Assembly (NCBI GenBank): GCA_030549495.1 | Contig: JAUIRK010000119.1 | Coordinates: forward strand, 62,001 to 126,000 | DNA from: Nectonema munidae | Lineage: Eukaryota > Nematomorpha > Nectonematoida > Nectonematidae | Direction: 5' to 3' | DNA: 64,000 nt | Shown: positions 12,640-22,782 of the stretch, piece after piece | Numbering within the stretch: position 1 is the first letter of the stretch | Layout of the letters: each line of letters opens with the position of its first letter | Position numbers and translations under genes: made by a program | The notes under the pieces: model-generated | What the model saw: only the letters and a program-made list of their open reading frames with translations | Told to the model about the DNA's origin: nothing | The model's database searches: none

Positions 12640-12840
12640 TTGATTTTCTTGCAGTTGCTTAAAGTTCAACATGAAAGTCCAACACTTCTCCATGCAAGTG
12701 ATCTTTTACCACATCCAACTACTGTAAGTCGAGTTCTTTCAGAGTGTGCAATACTGGTAAGAGCTACGTTAGCCAAACACTTGAAAGAAATCATTTCCTT
12801 TACCGTACTTGTTTTAGCACTCCCTCCAAGGCACATTTAA
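12640..12840 (+). pseudogene. Possible hAT transposase fragment
   Basis: The 66-residue frame contains ASDLLPHPTTVSRVLSECA. This resembles the linker before the catalytic domain of some hAT transposases (a [DE]-x-LP-x-P-x-T-[VI]-SR pattern). The rest of the expected catalytic domain is not seen downstream. The assignment rests on one short motif. It could also be an exon-like remnant of a domesticated transposase. Confidence 0.3.
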
Positions 12841-13745
12841 AAGACTTTTTATCAAAAAAATAATTAATTTTGAATAGGAATATTGCAATTAAGACATAAG
12901 GAATTATATATTGATTGGTATACAATAAATCTGCGCGACAAAGTTATCTTTTATAAAAGCCAAGGTATGCCTTATGCATGAGAAGGCTAATATTGGCCGC
13001 CTTTAAATATGGAATAGCCCAGATATAACAGGTTCGCACAGAAGAAACCAACTGTTCCACATATAAATCAGCAATGGACTTCAAAAAAGGCATCACACTG
13101 TAAAGTATTTACTGAACCTTTATGAAAAATGAACACCAATAAAATATCCAACGAGGCTAAATAGACAACGGTTATCTCAAATTGAGTGTTTGTATAACAA
13201 AAGTAAATAACGCGAAAATTAAGAATGGTTTCGTTAAATATAGAAACTATGAGTGTAAAAGGGCATGAAATTCTTGATTTTATGAGAATCAAAAATATTT
13301 AGATTTTATGTGTTCAAGAAATTATAGATGGAAATGTGACAAAGCTAAAGAGATTGATGCAAATTACAAACTTTTCTATGGCAATGGTAATAAATCTGGA
13401 AGATATGGAGTTACATAATTTTATGCAAGAATTTCACAGATATGATCGAAGTTAAAAGGAAAAATGTCGGAATAATGAACTTGAAGTTGGTAATTGATGG
13501 AAATGAAATAGTCACTTTCTCTCTATATATGCTTCATAATGGGGTTTTGAAGATGAAGAAAAAATTTTTGACAGGAGATAGATGACGAAATGAAAATCAG
13601 AAAGATACGATTTTGATAATTACATGAGAATTGAACGGTCACGTAGGTAAAGAGAAGATAACAATATCAAGGTTTCACGGAGACTTGAGATTTGGGGAAA
13701 GAAACACAGCAGGTGAACACATAATTAACTTTTCTCTGGTTTATC

Positions 13746-14218
13746 ACTGTGGGTCCCTAAGTGGGGAATAGTACCCGAGGGGTTGACTTTTTGAAATTTT
13801 TAGGGGGTGCTGTGAAAAGTTACAAATTAAAAACTTTTTTTCCTTCTTGAAACAAAGAAATATTTTGTATAATTTATATAACAATTATATTTTGGAAAAT
13901 AATTTATATCAGTATGGTAGAAAATCGATATAGTGTTATGAATAGAATTTTGAGTAATGAAAGAAAGCGTGTGGGTGATGTGAGAGGGGAGATATCAAAA
14001 TTAATTTCTGTAATATCAAACGGAACTTAAAAATTTTGAAGACAGACAACAAACTTAAGATTCAAATGGGATCTATGTCTAGATGGAATTTATGTTTTTT
14101 TTATTGTGAAGGAAAATATGTTTTGTACGGTGTGTTTCCTTGAAATAATGTCGTTTAGAGACGTTTCTTTGAAAATTGCTTCTAAGGGGCGTTAGTTAGT
14201 AAAAGTTTGTGAAACACT
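13746..14218. mobile_element. hAT-like non-autonomous element inserted in the RTE
   Basis: The right end reads TTTGTGAAACACTG, the inverse of the common hAT start CAGTGTTTC. The left end reads CACTGTGGGTCCCTAAG. Removing it restores continuity of the LINE endonuclease text between EHIINFSLVY and the downstream YKSGRTHIQIDF. Candidate 8-bp duplications are GTTTATCA (left) and ATTTATGA (right), matching at 6 of 8, so the exact edge is uncertain by 2 bp. It has no coding capacity. Confidence 0.6.
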
Positions 14219-15019
14219 GATTTATGACATGATAATATTTATCTATATTCAATTAATTATATCTGAAGATCAATTAATTATTATCTACAAAAGTGGCAGA
14301 ACACATATTCAAATTGACTTTATACTTGTTAAAAGAAATGATATAAAATCATCATCCAGCTCTTCAACATCATCCTATAGTTATAGATTTCATATATAAA
14401 AAAAGAGAAAGATTGAGAGGAAACTTGAATTTAGAATAAATCGTGAAGACTTAAAGTTGAAAAATTGAGTTATATTTTTAAAGACAATATCTTTCAGAAA
14501 TGGAAATTATATGAACATATAGATGATTTCTGTAATTATAATATAAAAATGTTCAATGAAACAGGAGGAAGTATTCTATAGGTAAAGCAACAAATAAAAT
14601 TCCAGGAAAGAAAAGAGACATGTTGGTGGAATTTTGAGACAAAGAAGGTAGCTGAAGAAAAGAAAGCACCGAAAAAACAATGGGGAAATCAAGAAAAGGG
14701 TAAGATAAAGTCAATTTTTTAAGAATGAATAGATTTTCAAAAATAACTCTGCTGAGGGTAAAATCAATGATAAGAGATCAAAACAGAGAAGGTATTCATC
14801 ATCTAAAGATTTAACACACACACATATCAAAGATGGGAATGGAAATATTTTAATGGAGAAAATGACATTATTGAATGACGGGAAGTTATTTTGAAACATT
14901 GGTGAATAATGAAAATGAAGCAATCGGAAGTGAAAAAAAATCAAAAACAATACTTGATAATAGATGACAAAAGGAAAGAAATATCTAATATTTTGAAAAA
15001 ATGAAAATTGTAAATTTAA

Positions 15020-15135
15020 AAAAAGTGGTGTTAGGAGGGAGGGAGGGAAAGTTTGGGGGGGGGGGAATTTTTTTCTTAAAAAAGGAAAGAGGGAAAAAAA
15101 AATTTGGGGGAGGGTTAGGGGGGTGGGGGGGGGGG

Positions 15136-15169
<34 letters not shown>

Positions 15170-15175
15170 GTTGGG
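15020..15175. repeat. G-run and A-run low-complexity tract
   Basis: Long runs of G (up to about 11) alternate with long runs of A (about 30) on the plus strand. In a genome this AT-rich the G-runs stand out. They could form G-quadruplexes, but such tracts are also typical of assembly or sequencing error. The long plus and minus frames through this tract are composition artefacts. Confidence 0.8.
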
Positions 15176-15640
15176 ACATATGCAGAGACTCAGTACTATG
15201 GATCGAATAATTGCTATACTCCAAATAATAGGAAAATATGGAGAATAGTAAAAGGAATCAATATCTAGGTAGAGCATTAAGTTTTTGAAAGACAAAAACG
15301 AAGACGTGAAATCAAAAGTCATCACTCATCAGAATATATCTAAAAAATGCGATAACTGTTTAAATGTGTCAAAACTTATTCCAATATAGTTAGTAAGAGA
15401 GAGGGACGGCTGAAAGTGTTGATCATATAGTTAATTCTATTAATATCAAAACTAACATTGTCAAGCCTAACAGAGCAAAAATTATCGAATTGAAAAAAGG
15501 CATTGTTTCTAAGATTAATCTTAAATAAAACAAACTACAAGTATTAGATATAATAATAAGGAACAAAATACTATCATCAATGCTATTAAAAATAGTTTTG
15601 ATTTGTTCCCAAGAAAACATTAAAACCTAGGGTTTTATCA

Positions 15641-17039
15641 AAGGTATTTCAAAAGATCTGAAGAGTAACGAACAACAACAACACGTTGTTTTTGGAAGTC
15701 ATTCTTTTATCACTAGTATATTTACAATTAGGTAAGACATTTCTTTCGGACAATTTTTAATATATGTAGATAATTTTGCAATTTATCTTGAAGGAGGTTC
15801 TATATTTGAAAATATACAATTTATCTGAATATATTTGAAGCAGGATATAAAATCCTTCTCAACTTCCCAAGTAATTTTCTAAATTAAATTAGAATTTTTC
15901 CATTTTTTAAATTTTTTTACGTTTTTAAAATTTTAAATTATTTAAATATTATTTTTAAATTTGAAATTTAGACGTTTTTAAAATTTTGAAATTCAATAAT
16001 GTATTTATATAAAAGTTATGGGTTATATAATATATATTTGAGTTATGGCATCGTCAAAAATTGTGATTCAGGAATGTAAATTTATATATTTACGTGACTA
16101 TTTTTTTGTCATTTAAACCTAAAACAAAGATATTTTTGGAATTAGCGCAAAAAACTAAGCTGATATGTATAATATTTAGCATACGCAAAAAATTTTTTTT
16201 CAAATATACAGTACTGGCAAAATTTTGGGTATATAGGAAATTCCTATGTTGAAATTTTGAGCTAAAATATCTTGAGAAGTACAAATCGTGTGAAAACTGG
16301 AGATGGCTCATTCAAAAGAGCATTAAAAACTATCGATTTGGTTTCTAAAATCTCGGAAAATATTTTATTCTGTATGTTTTTTGGTTGATCGAAAATTGAA
16401 AATTTTCAAATTTGGACGCAATTTTTCGGGAAAGTATGATATTTGAGTAGACGAAGATAGGGGCGCTATCCGTGACAAAAAATAAAATCTGCAATTATGA
16501 TATTAAATTTTTGATTTTGTGATAATTGAATTATGCATTAATTGTTAAAAAGTAAATTTTATAGAGTTCGCAACCCTATATAAAGAAAAAATGCCTAGTT
16601 ATAACAAAAGTATTAAAAAGGCTGGTTTTTCTAAAGGTCAATCAAAATTAAAGTTCACAAAAAAATGAATGTCAGATAATTAGTGAGTAGAAAAAACGAT
16701 AACAAAATCGAAAGACCATCTCTAGATGAAAATGCCACTTCATCGCAATCATTAAAACACGTTTGAAGAAGTTTATGCGAAAAATTTTATATATAAATTT
16801 ATATATACATATACATCATTTAAAAAACTACTGCATTTGGGATACTTTCCTAAATTTGATTCATTTTGGTACCCATTTAAGACCATTGTTCCCTTTTGCT
16901 TTGCAGAAGAATTAAGGCAGACGATCTGCTAGTGAGTTTATCTTAGTTGTTTGTTTCTTTTTTGAAGCGCATTTTGTCTGAACAAAGATCATCAATGCTC
17001 GATGAACGAAAGCGAAATCTTATAATTTTATTATATATG
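15641..17039. other. Non-coding DNA, probably inner part of a piggyBac-type element
   Basis: No gene was recognised. At 16872 the text CCCATTTAAGACC matches the terminal repeat of the TTAA miniature family. It is followed by AAGGCAGACGATCTGC, but the other end is missing, so this is a fragment. From roughly 16330 the sequence may be the inner arm of the array-bearing element that ends at 18074; its left boundary was not found. Confidence 0.4.
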
Positions 17040-17645
17040 AGAAATTATACAAGGAACATTAATTTGATGACTTTATGAAAGTGTTGCTGAAAATTCTCGC
17101 AGAATTCAATTGTTTTCAATCTATAAATGAAATTGGCATTGTTGATTTGATATGAAAATGTGTATATTTCATGTAAAATTTTAATGAATGTTCTCGAAGA
17201 CATTTTAGAAATAAACCACAACTTTGTTTCACACTTATAAATATTTTCAAATTCTAAATGCAAAAACAATCCATAAATGAAATAGGCATTGTTGATTTTT
17301 TTTATAAAAGCGTGTATATTTCATGTAAAATTTTAATTAATTTTCTCCAGGACAGATTTTAAAAATAAACCACAAATTTATTTTACATTGATTAGCATTT
17401 TCAAATTCTAAATGCAAAAAGAATTTATAAATGAAATTGCGATTGTTGATTTGTTATAATAATGTGCATATTCCATGTAAAATTTGAATGAATGTTTTCA
17501 GAGACAGATTTTAGAAGTAAACCGCAGGTTTGTTACACACTTATATGTATTTTCAATTTCTAAATTTCAAAAATAAGTCCAAAAATGAAATCAGTATGCC
17601 CGATTTGATATAAAAAATTTATTTCATGTAAAATTTGAAGGTATA
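17040..17645 (+). repeat. Tandem array R (~150-bp units) of a piggyBac-type element
   Basis: Four degenerate units of about 147-154 bp. Landmarks such as [CT]ATAAATGAAAT[TA]GGCATTGTTGATTT, TTTCATGTAAAATTT and TTTTCAAATTCTAAATGCAAAAA recur at regular spacing (for example at 17234, 17387 and 17541). The same array, with the same unit variants in the same order, is present at 55875-56420. Inverted units occur at 21140-21540 and further units at 63560-64000. It lies just inside the right terminal region of the element ending at 18074. Confidence 0.85.
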
Positions 17646-18074
17646 TTTTATTAGATATATTTCTCATTAATCAAAATTTTGATTGACATTTCCCAAAAAG
17701 TAAGCATGATTTTGAAAAAATTTAAACTATAAAGTGTTATGTCTTCAAAACTGTATATATTTATAAATTTTCAAACGAGTATATAATATAGAACCAAGGT
17801 TATACTCTTAACTAGAGATACTGTCAGAATTTTGCTGAAAAAGTTTAACTTTTGATTTTGATTGACAGATTTTGACATGAAAAGGTGATTCAACTGCCAT
17901 GAAAATGGTATCAAAAGATGCAGCTATCAATTTTAGGAAATGTCACGAAGTATGGAGAAATTTGTTTGGTTTTGGGGGGGGGGGGTATGGTAGCAAAAGA
18001 TGTAGTCAATTTGGTACAAGAGAAATTTTAGTTGAAAGCGGGGGGCTAAAATAGCCCCTTCGTCACTGATAGGG
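17646..18074 (+). mobile_element. Right terminal region of a CCCTATTAGTG piggyBac-type element
   Basis: The end reads CGTCACTGATAGGG, followed by TTAA (18075-18078), the piggyBac-type target. Just inside is the palindrome GGGGCTAAAATAGCCCC. Further inside are TGATTTTGATTGACAG, the CATGAAAATGGTATCAAAAGATGCAGCTA block and a run of about 13 G. The same blocks, inverted, lie at 20273 and 20791. This is a terminal arm; its partner left end was not identified. Confidence 0.75.
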
Positions 18075-18121
18075 TTAAAAACTTAATCAGGGTGATTCAG
18101 ATTTTTCAATATAAGCCTATT

Positions 18122-18171
18122 TTTTGTGCCCCTCTTGTGCCCCCTCATGTACTTCGCTCTGGCTACGCCAC
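18122..18171 (-). mobile_element. Solo end of a non-autonomous DNA transposon
   Basis: The text GGCTACGCCACTG, read on the minus strand as CAGTGGCGTAGCC followed by a GGGGGCACAAGAGGGGCAC segment, is a common transposon terminal motif in animals. Similar text appears at 37900 and 47438. No matching opposite end was found, so this is a fragment. Confidence 0.45.
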
Positions 18172-18697
18172 TGTTCAGCCTTCATGGAATATGCTTTTTG
18201 CAGATGTAATGCCACTTGAAAGAAGAGTAGATAAATGGAATCATTACGTTAGAGGAGAAAGGCTTGAAAATAAGCACTTTATTTCAATCCATTTATTCAC
18301 ATGAATTTGACTATGATGTTGAAAGTCAAAATTCAATATTGAATTTAAGAGCTAAACTTAATTTGAGCCATCTTCTATTTCAAATATTATTTTACTAACC
18401 CAAAATTTGTTTGATAAAAAGCTAAATAATTTTTATACGAAAAATATAAACTTAAAAAAGATCGATCAGATGGAACTTTTATTTGATAAAAATTTATTTA
18501 AAAGCTTAACGAAACAATGTTCACAAAACTAGAAAGGAAATTTTTAAATGAACCTAAAAGTGTTAAAATATGTGAGGAAAAAAATTAAACATTAAGAATA
18601 ACACTCTATAATTGTCAAAAACGTTGTTAGTTTTTACGTACCTTTTTTGGGCCAGCTCGAAAATTTGATGAATTCTTGTGAAATATCTCAATATTAA

Positions 18698-18883
18698 AGG
18701 GATTTATATGATGATTTCGAAATTGTAAATCCTATTGGCCAGCATTGTAAAAAACACAAAATCACAGCTTTTAATTTGTCTTTGTTAAACAAGTCTCCTG
18801 AACTTAGATACAAAGTGAATGTTGCTCAATTGTTAGCTCTGGCTAAGACAAAAAATATGGTAAAAATTGGATTTAATAGTTAA
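18698..18883 (+). pseudogene. Fragment with a YDDFEIVNPIG motif, transposon-type protein
   Basis: The 61-codon frame contains YDDFEIVNPIGQHCKKHKI and later NVAQLLALAKTKNMVKIGFN. I recall a similar arrangement (YDDFE-x-NPLG, then a hydrophobic segment, then LLAL-x-KT) in multi-copy proteins of unknown function from animal genomes that behave like transposon products. I cannot name the superfamily with confidence. No further domain is readable on either side. Identity is uncertain, but chance occurrence of this organised frame seems unlikely. Confidence 0.4.
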
Positions 18884-19062
18884 TTGAACGATTAACTACA
18901 ATCACCCTTAAAAACATATAATGCATTTTTCAGTGATTTAAATGACTTATAAAAAAAATTACTCCAAAATCTACTCATAATTGATCACAAAAAGTAAATT
19001 TTAGTAAAACAATTAATTTTTTTTTAAAATTGTGTATATTTAGCGATAAAAATATTATTTAA

Positions 19063-19191
19063 CCCATTTAAGGCCAAACAAAGCAACGATATCTAAAAAA
19101 ACGCAGACGATTTATATTCAAAGTCATTGAAAAAAGCAGACGAAGATGAAATTACTTATGTTCCAAAATAGGAACATTGGTCGTAAATGGG
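19063..19191. mobile_element. piggyBac-type MITE with TTAA duplication (copy 3)
   Basis: A 129-bp element with TTAA at 19059-19062 and 19192-19195. Its ends are CCCATTTAAGGCC and, inverted, CCCATTTACGACC. The hyphenated palindrome TGTTCCAAAATAGGAACA lies inside the right end. The interior is nearly identical to the copy at 9193. Confidence 0.9.
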
Positions 19192-19195
19192 TTAA

Positions 19196-20268
19196 AGTTC
19201 AAATTTCTTTTAATTTTTGATTTTGTTAATAAAATTTATTATTCGACAAATGATATGAATTGGTTCGCTTTTTCATATTTTCATTATCTCTTTAAAAGTA
19301 CTAAACTGGACGATAACTGTTCAATTATTATTACTAATGAGCTAAAAAAAATGACAAGATTCACTTTAAGGTAGCTTTTTGACCTAGCGCACTGATTATC
19401 CTGTATCGCTCATTCAACTATTGTTGGAAATTTTAGTATACTGAATAAAGATATTCAAAAATAGTGTGAACTTTTGAATGATGAGTTGGCCAAATCAAAG
19501 CCAAAAATATCTGAATATCACATTCCTCCCTACTATCCAAATATAGCGTTGTAATAGATTTTACGATCAACATATTTTTTTAATGTAAATTTAGTTCTGT
19601 AGTTGAAATTTTACAGATGATAAGAGAAATTTGGATAGTGTTGTGCGCTAAGATTTAAGACTAAAACTTACTTCTTATCTCCAGATATAAAAATTTTTGC
19701 AGCAAACCATAAAGCACAAAACCATCTCGTCAAAAGTCTTTTTTATTTAAAACAACAAAATATAAGTGTTTACAGCGAATACTTTTTTTTCAACCCAAAT
19801 AAACAAATATGGATTAAAAACCAAATTAAAAATAATAATCCACAGTGAGGCGTGGAAAATTTTTAGTAGTTTAACTTGTTGGGATGCAGTGATTTAGAAT
19901 ATTCTTCTTTAATAACTCATAAATATAGGAATCTCAGATACCCCTGTTTTCAAGAGTCATCCCGGTTTTATCCTTCAATTTATAAAATGAATTTGAGAGG
20001 ATTTTCTGGAAGAATCACAGTTCCTCCAATGAAACTTTAAGAAATTTAGCTTCCATTATGATTGGTAGATATCTTTATATATTTTTTCACAAATCAACTA
20101 TTTTTGCAAGGATAAAAATTAAGCACACATATTTGTCCAAAATTTCTCTTTTTAAATCCTACTGGCCCTGAATACAGACAAACATAAGTAAAGACTTACT
20201 TATGTTTAACTAAGTTACTTACTCATTACTTATTTTAGCGAAATCAGATTTTTTTGTCTTAAGAGATC
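19196..20268. other. Intergenic DNA, no gene recognised
   Basis: Short frames only. A stretch near 19460-19560 reads CELLNDELAKSKPKISEYHI in one frame but matches no family that I know. The motif CCACAGTGAGGCGTGG near 19830 could be a hAT-type end without a partner. Confidence 0.45.
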
Positions 20269-20272
20269 TAAA

Positions 20273-20533
20273 CCCTATTACTGATGGCTATATTATATCC
20301 TCCCCTGTTCAACTAAAAAAGTTCCTGTAAAGAATTGGCTGAACCATATCCCTACAAATTTAGTGACTTTTCCTATAATCGCTATTTGCATCTTATGATA
20401 CCACTTTCATGGTAGTTAAATGACACTCTCATGTCAAGAAATGGCAATGAAAATCAAAAATTACCATTTTCAACAAAATTTTGATATTATCTATATTTAA
20501 CCATATAACTTAATGTTTTCCTTAATGGTTATT
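20273..20533 (-). mobile_element. Inverted right terminal region, CCCTATTAGTG family (copy a)
   Basis: It begins CCCTATTACTGATGG and continues through the same blocks as the copy at 20791: GATACCA, TTTCATGGTAGTTAAATGACACTCTCATGTCAA, AATCAAAAATTA and a closing AACCATATAACTTA (compare AACCTAATAACTTA). It stops where the SINE begins and has no array of its own. The TTAA in front has become TAAA. Confidence 0.65.
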
Positions 20534-20755
20534 GGGGGCGTGAGTAAAGTTAGTTAGATACTTGGTTTGGATAACTCAAGGTCTTGAGTTCAATCCCGCA
20601 TCAAGCCTACTTTCTTCATAGTTCGATACACGCGGCGAAATTGTGCCTTTTCGATGAAAACACCCCACGATTTCTTTACCTTATTTAAGATTTATTCATA
20701 AGGGATTTCATTTCCTTGAATGACACGTGTATATTTATCAAATAAATAAATACTA
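20534..20755 (+). mobile_element. tRNA-derived SINE, family A (copy 1)
   Basis: The head GGGGGCGTGAGTAAAGTTAG carries a D-arm-like GTTAGTTAGA and, further on, the B-box-like GAGTTCAATCC. The body CATCAAGCCTACTTTCTTCATAGTTCGATACA follows, and the tail ends in AAATAAATAAATA. It is shared with the copies at 39362, 46520 and 51972, which lie in the opposite orientation. Confidence 0.8.
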
Positions 20756-20790
20756 CATGTAAGAATCTTCCCTGAATTTCATTTCATTTA

Positions 20791-22060
20791 CCCTATTACT
20801 GCTGGAGAGGTGTAAAATGCCTCCTCGCCCTTCATTAAAAAATTAATTGTAGAAAATTATGCAAATTTCACTTCAAATTTCGTAACTTTTTCTAAAATAG
20901 CTAGCTGCATTTTTTTGATACAATTTCATGGTAGTTAAATGACACTCTCATGTCAATAACTGTCAATCAAAATCAAAAATTAAAATTTTTCAGGAAAAAT
21001 TGGACATTATCTTTAGTTAACCTAATAACTTAGAGCCTATATTATATATTATCATGAAAATTTATAATTATATACAGTTTTAAACGCAAAAGACTTTATA
21101 TATTTATTTTTTTTCAAAAATAATGGATAATTTTAGAAAATGTCAATCAAAATTTTGATTGATGAGAAAATATTCCATTAAATTTTACATAAAATGCTTA
21201 TTTTTATGCTAAATCGGCCATGTTGCTTTCATTTCTGGACTTCGTTTTTTCATTTAGGATTTGAAAATACTTATAAGTGTAAATCAAATTTGCGGTTTAT
21301 TTCTAAAAATTATGTCCAAAAACATTCATTCAAATTTTACATCAAATATATATTTTTATAAAAATTTAACGATGCTGGTTTCATTTTTGGTCTCAATTTT
21401 CGCATTTTGGGTTTGAAAATATTTGAAAGCTTCAATCAAATTTGAGATTTATCTTTAAAAATAGTCTACAAATTTATTTTCAATTTAAATCAAATATCTG
21501 TTCTTATACCAAATTTAATTATGCTTATTTTATTTCTCTACTCCATTTTGGCTAATACGGTTAAAAAATATCTGGAGGTGTCTATTGAATTAGTATTGTA
21601 TGCCTGAAAAACAGTTTTTTTTCCAAAAAAAACCTTTCTGTAAATTTTTTTTTTATAATTTTGGCTTATAATACTTTCTTCACTCATGTTGAATATAAAA
21701 TAAATAACTTTAAAAAAGAAATACAAAACGCCCTATAAAATTTTTTTAAGATTATTATGAGAGAAAGAAGCAACCTGAACAATAATTGAAAAGAGGACGT
21801 GTGATCAAAACAAATAATTTTAAAAAGAAGTGTGTATCTTTACTAAATGGAAGATCTACCATGTTCCAATGAACTAGGAAATGGTGTAATGATCTAATAT
21901 TGGGTGCTTCAAAAAAAGATTTTCACCGTGAAATAAAGTTTCACTAAGATGGGTAGGAAATCTGAAAACTTTGAATAGGTCTGATTTATCAAAACTGTCT
22001 CAGATGCAAATATGTGGAGATTTGATCACTATCAAGATAATTTTAAATTTAAATAGAATT
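20791..22060 (-). mobile_element. Array-bearing piggyBac-type element, inverted copy
   Basis: From left to right it shows the right end CCCTATTACTGCTGG; the near palindrome GAGGTGTAAAATGCCTCCTC; the terminal blocks also seen at 17646-18074; inverted array R units (about 21140-21540); and then a unique segment (21540-22060). That segment is the reverse complement of 63000-63560, sharing for example CATGGTAGATCTTCCATTTAGTAA and the AAGATGGACAAATTC block. No transposase frame is readable, so the element is non-autonomous or eroded. The expected inverted array L does not follow. Confidence 0.75.
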
Positions 22061-22204
22061 TGTCCATCTTTTTCCTTTTGCTTGAAAGAGAGAGTCTTTT
22101 AGATGAACAAGATGTCTTCATATCACCTGATAATAAAATACACAATACTGATAAAAAAAAGCTTCTTCTTGAGAGCGTAAAAACTGTTCAAAATAAATCC
22201 TCAA

Positions 22205-22365
22205 CAAAAATGTCCCTTCCCCTATTTTTCTCAGATATTAATAAGTTTTTATAAATATTTTTAATGTTATATATATATTTCAACTATGCTGAATTCAGTT
22301 GTGATGTACATTTTTTTTATCAAAATCAGCCATACCTGTCAAAAAAATAGATTTTTATTCTTCCA
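22205..22365 (+). repeat. Left-arm segment of the CCCTATTAGTG family, opposite orientation
   Basis: CTATTTTTCTCAGATATTAATAAGTTTTTATAAATA, CAACTATGCTGAATTCAGT and the ACCTGTCAAAAAA block match 61648-61770 in direct orientation. The segment directly to its left is in inverted orientation, so two parts of this family meet here head to head. The break lies between about 22060 and 22205. Confidence 0.65.
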
Positions 22366-22782
22366 CAAGAGGAACGATGATAGGGATGTCACGATTAACC
22401 AAGACTCTACGCCTCAACGACTAGTCACATCTTCCCTAATATTTTATAAACTAAGAAAAGTGTGCGTGATTTCTCAAAACAATGATTTCATTTCTTCGTT
22501 GTGCAATTTAACAGGATGCTCAATTTCATTGAAGCGCAATTCCCAAATGAACATTTAATCAAAAGTATCAATAATAATTTGAAGTAATCGTAAATAGCAA
22601 ACTTTTTAAATAATAAAATTAAAAAAACATCATTTTATATTTTTATGTCTATAATAATCTTCTGATATAATTGTGTTTTTGATGGATACGTAGTGGTATT
22701 TTATAACTCTTGTTACGGTATATAATAAGCATTTTATATACAAGTTCGTCATTTTTCAGTCGCCTTTTTTATTTTCCAAAAC
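22366..22782. other. Intergenic DNA, no gene recognised
   Basis: A 90-residue frame (22286-22558) overlaps the repeat above and resembles nothing that I know. The remainder is AT-rich without motifs. Confidence 0.45.

Larger units (their letters stand above)
13190..15340 (+). pseudogene. RTE-type LINE, decayed, endonuclease region
   Basis: Pieces of the apurinic endonuclease domain of an RTE LINE are readable in order: ILDFMRIKN and ILCVQE (about 13270-13322), IEVKRKNVGIMNLKLVIDGNE (about 13445-13508), ELNGHVGKEKITISRFHGD and FGERNTAGEHIINF (about 13630-13735). After an insertion, YKSGRTHIQIDFILVK follows (about 14288-14335). A later piece, DLTHTHIKDGNGNILMEK (about 14807-14860), matches the linker before the RT domain. 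The RT itself was not recognised. There are many frame changes and stops, so this is an old copy. It is split by a hAT-like element at 13746-14218 and by a G/A low-complexity tract near 15.05-15.17 kb. Confidence 0.75.

Noticed and set aside
14711-15325. Long minus-strand frame of about 204 codons, with overlapping plus-strand frame at 15001-15210
   Set aside because: The middle is poly-Phe/Pro (or poly-Lys/Gly on the other strand) from the homopolymer tract. The region is a decayed RTE LINE on the plus strand, so the frame is an artefact of composition.
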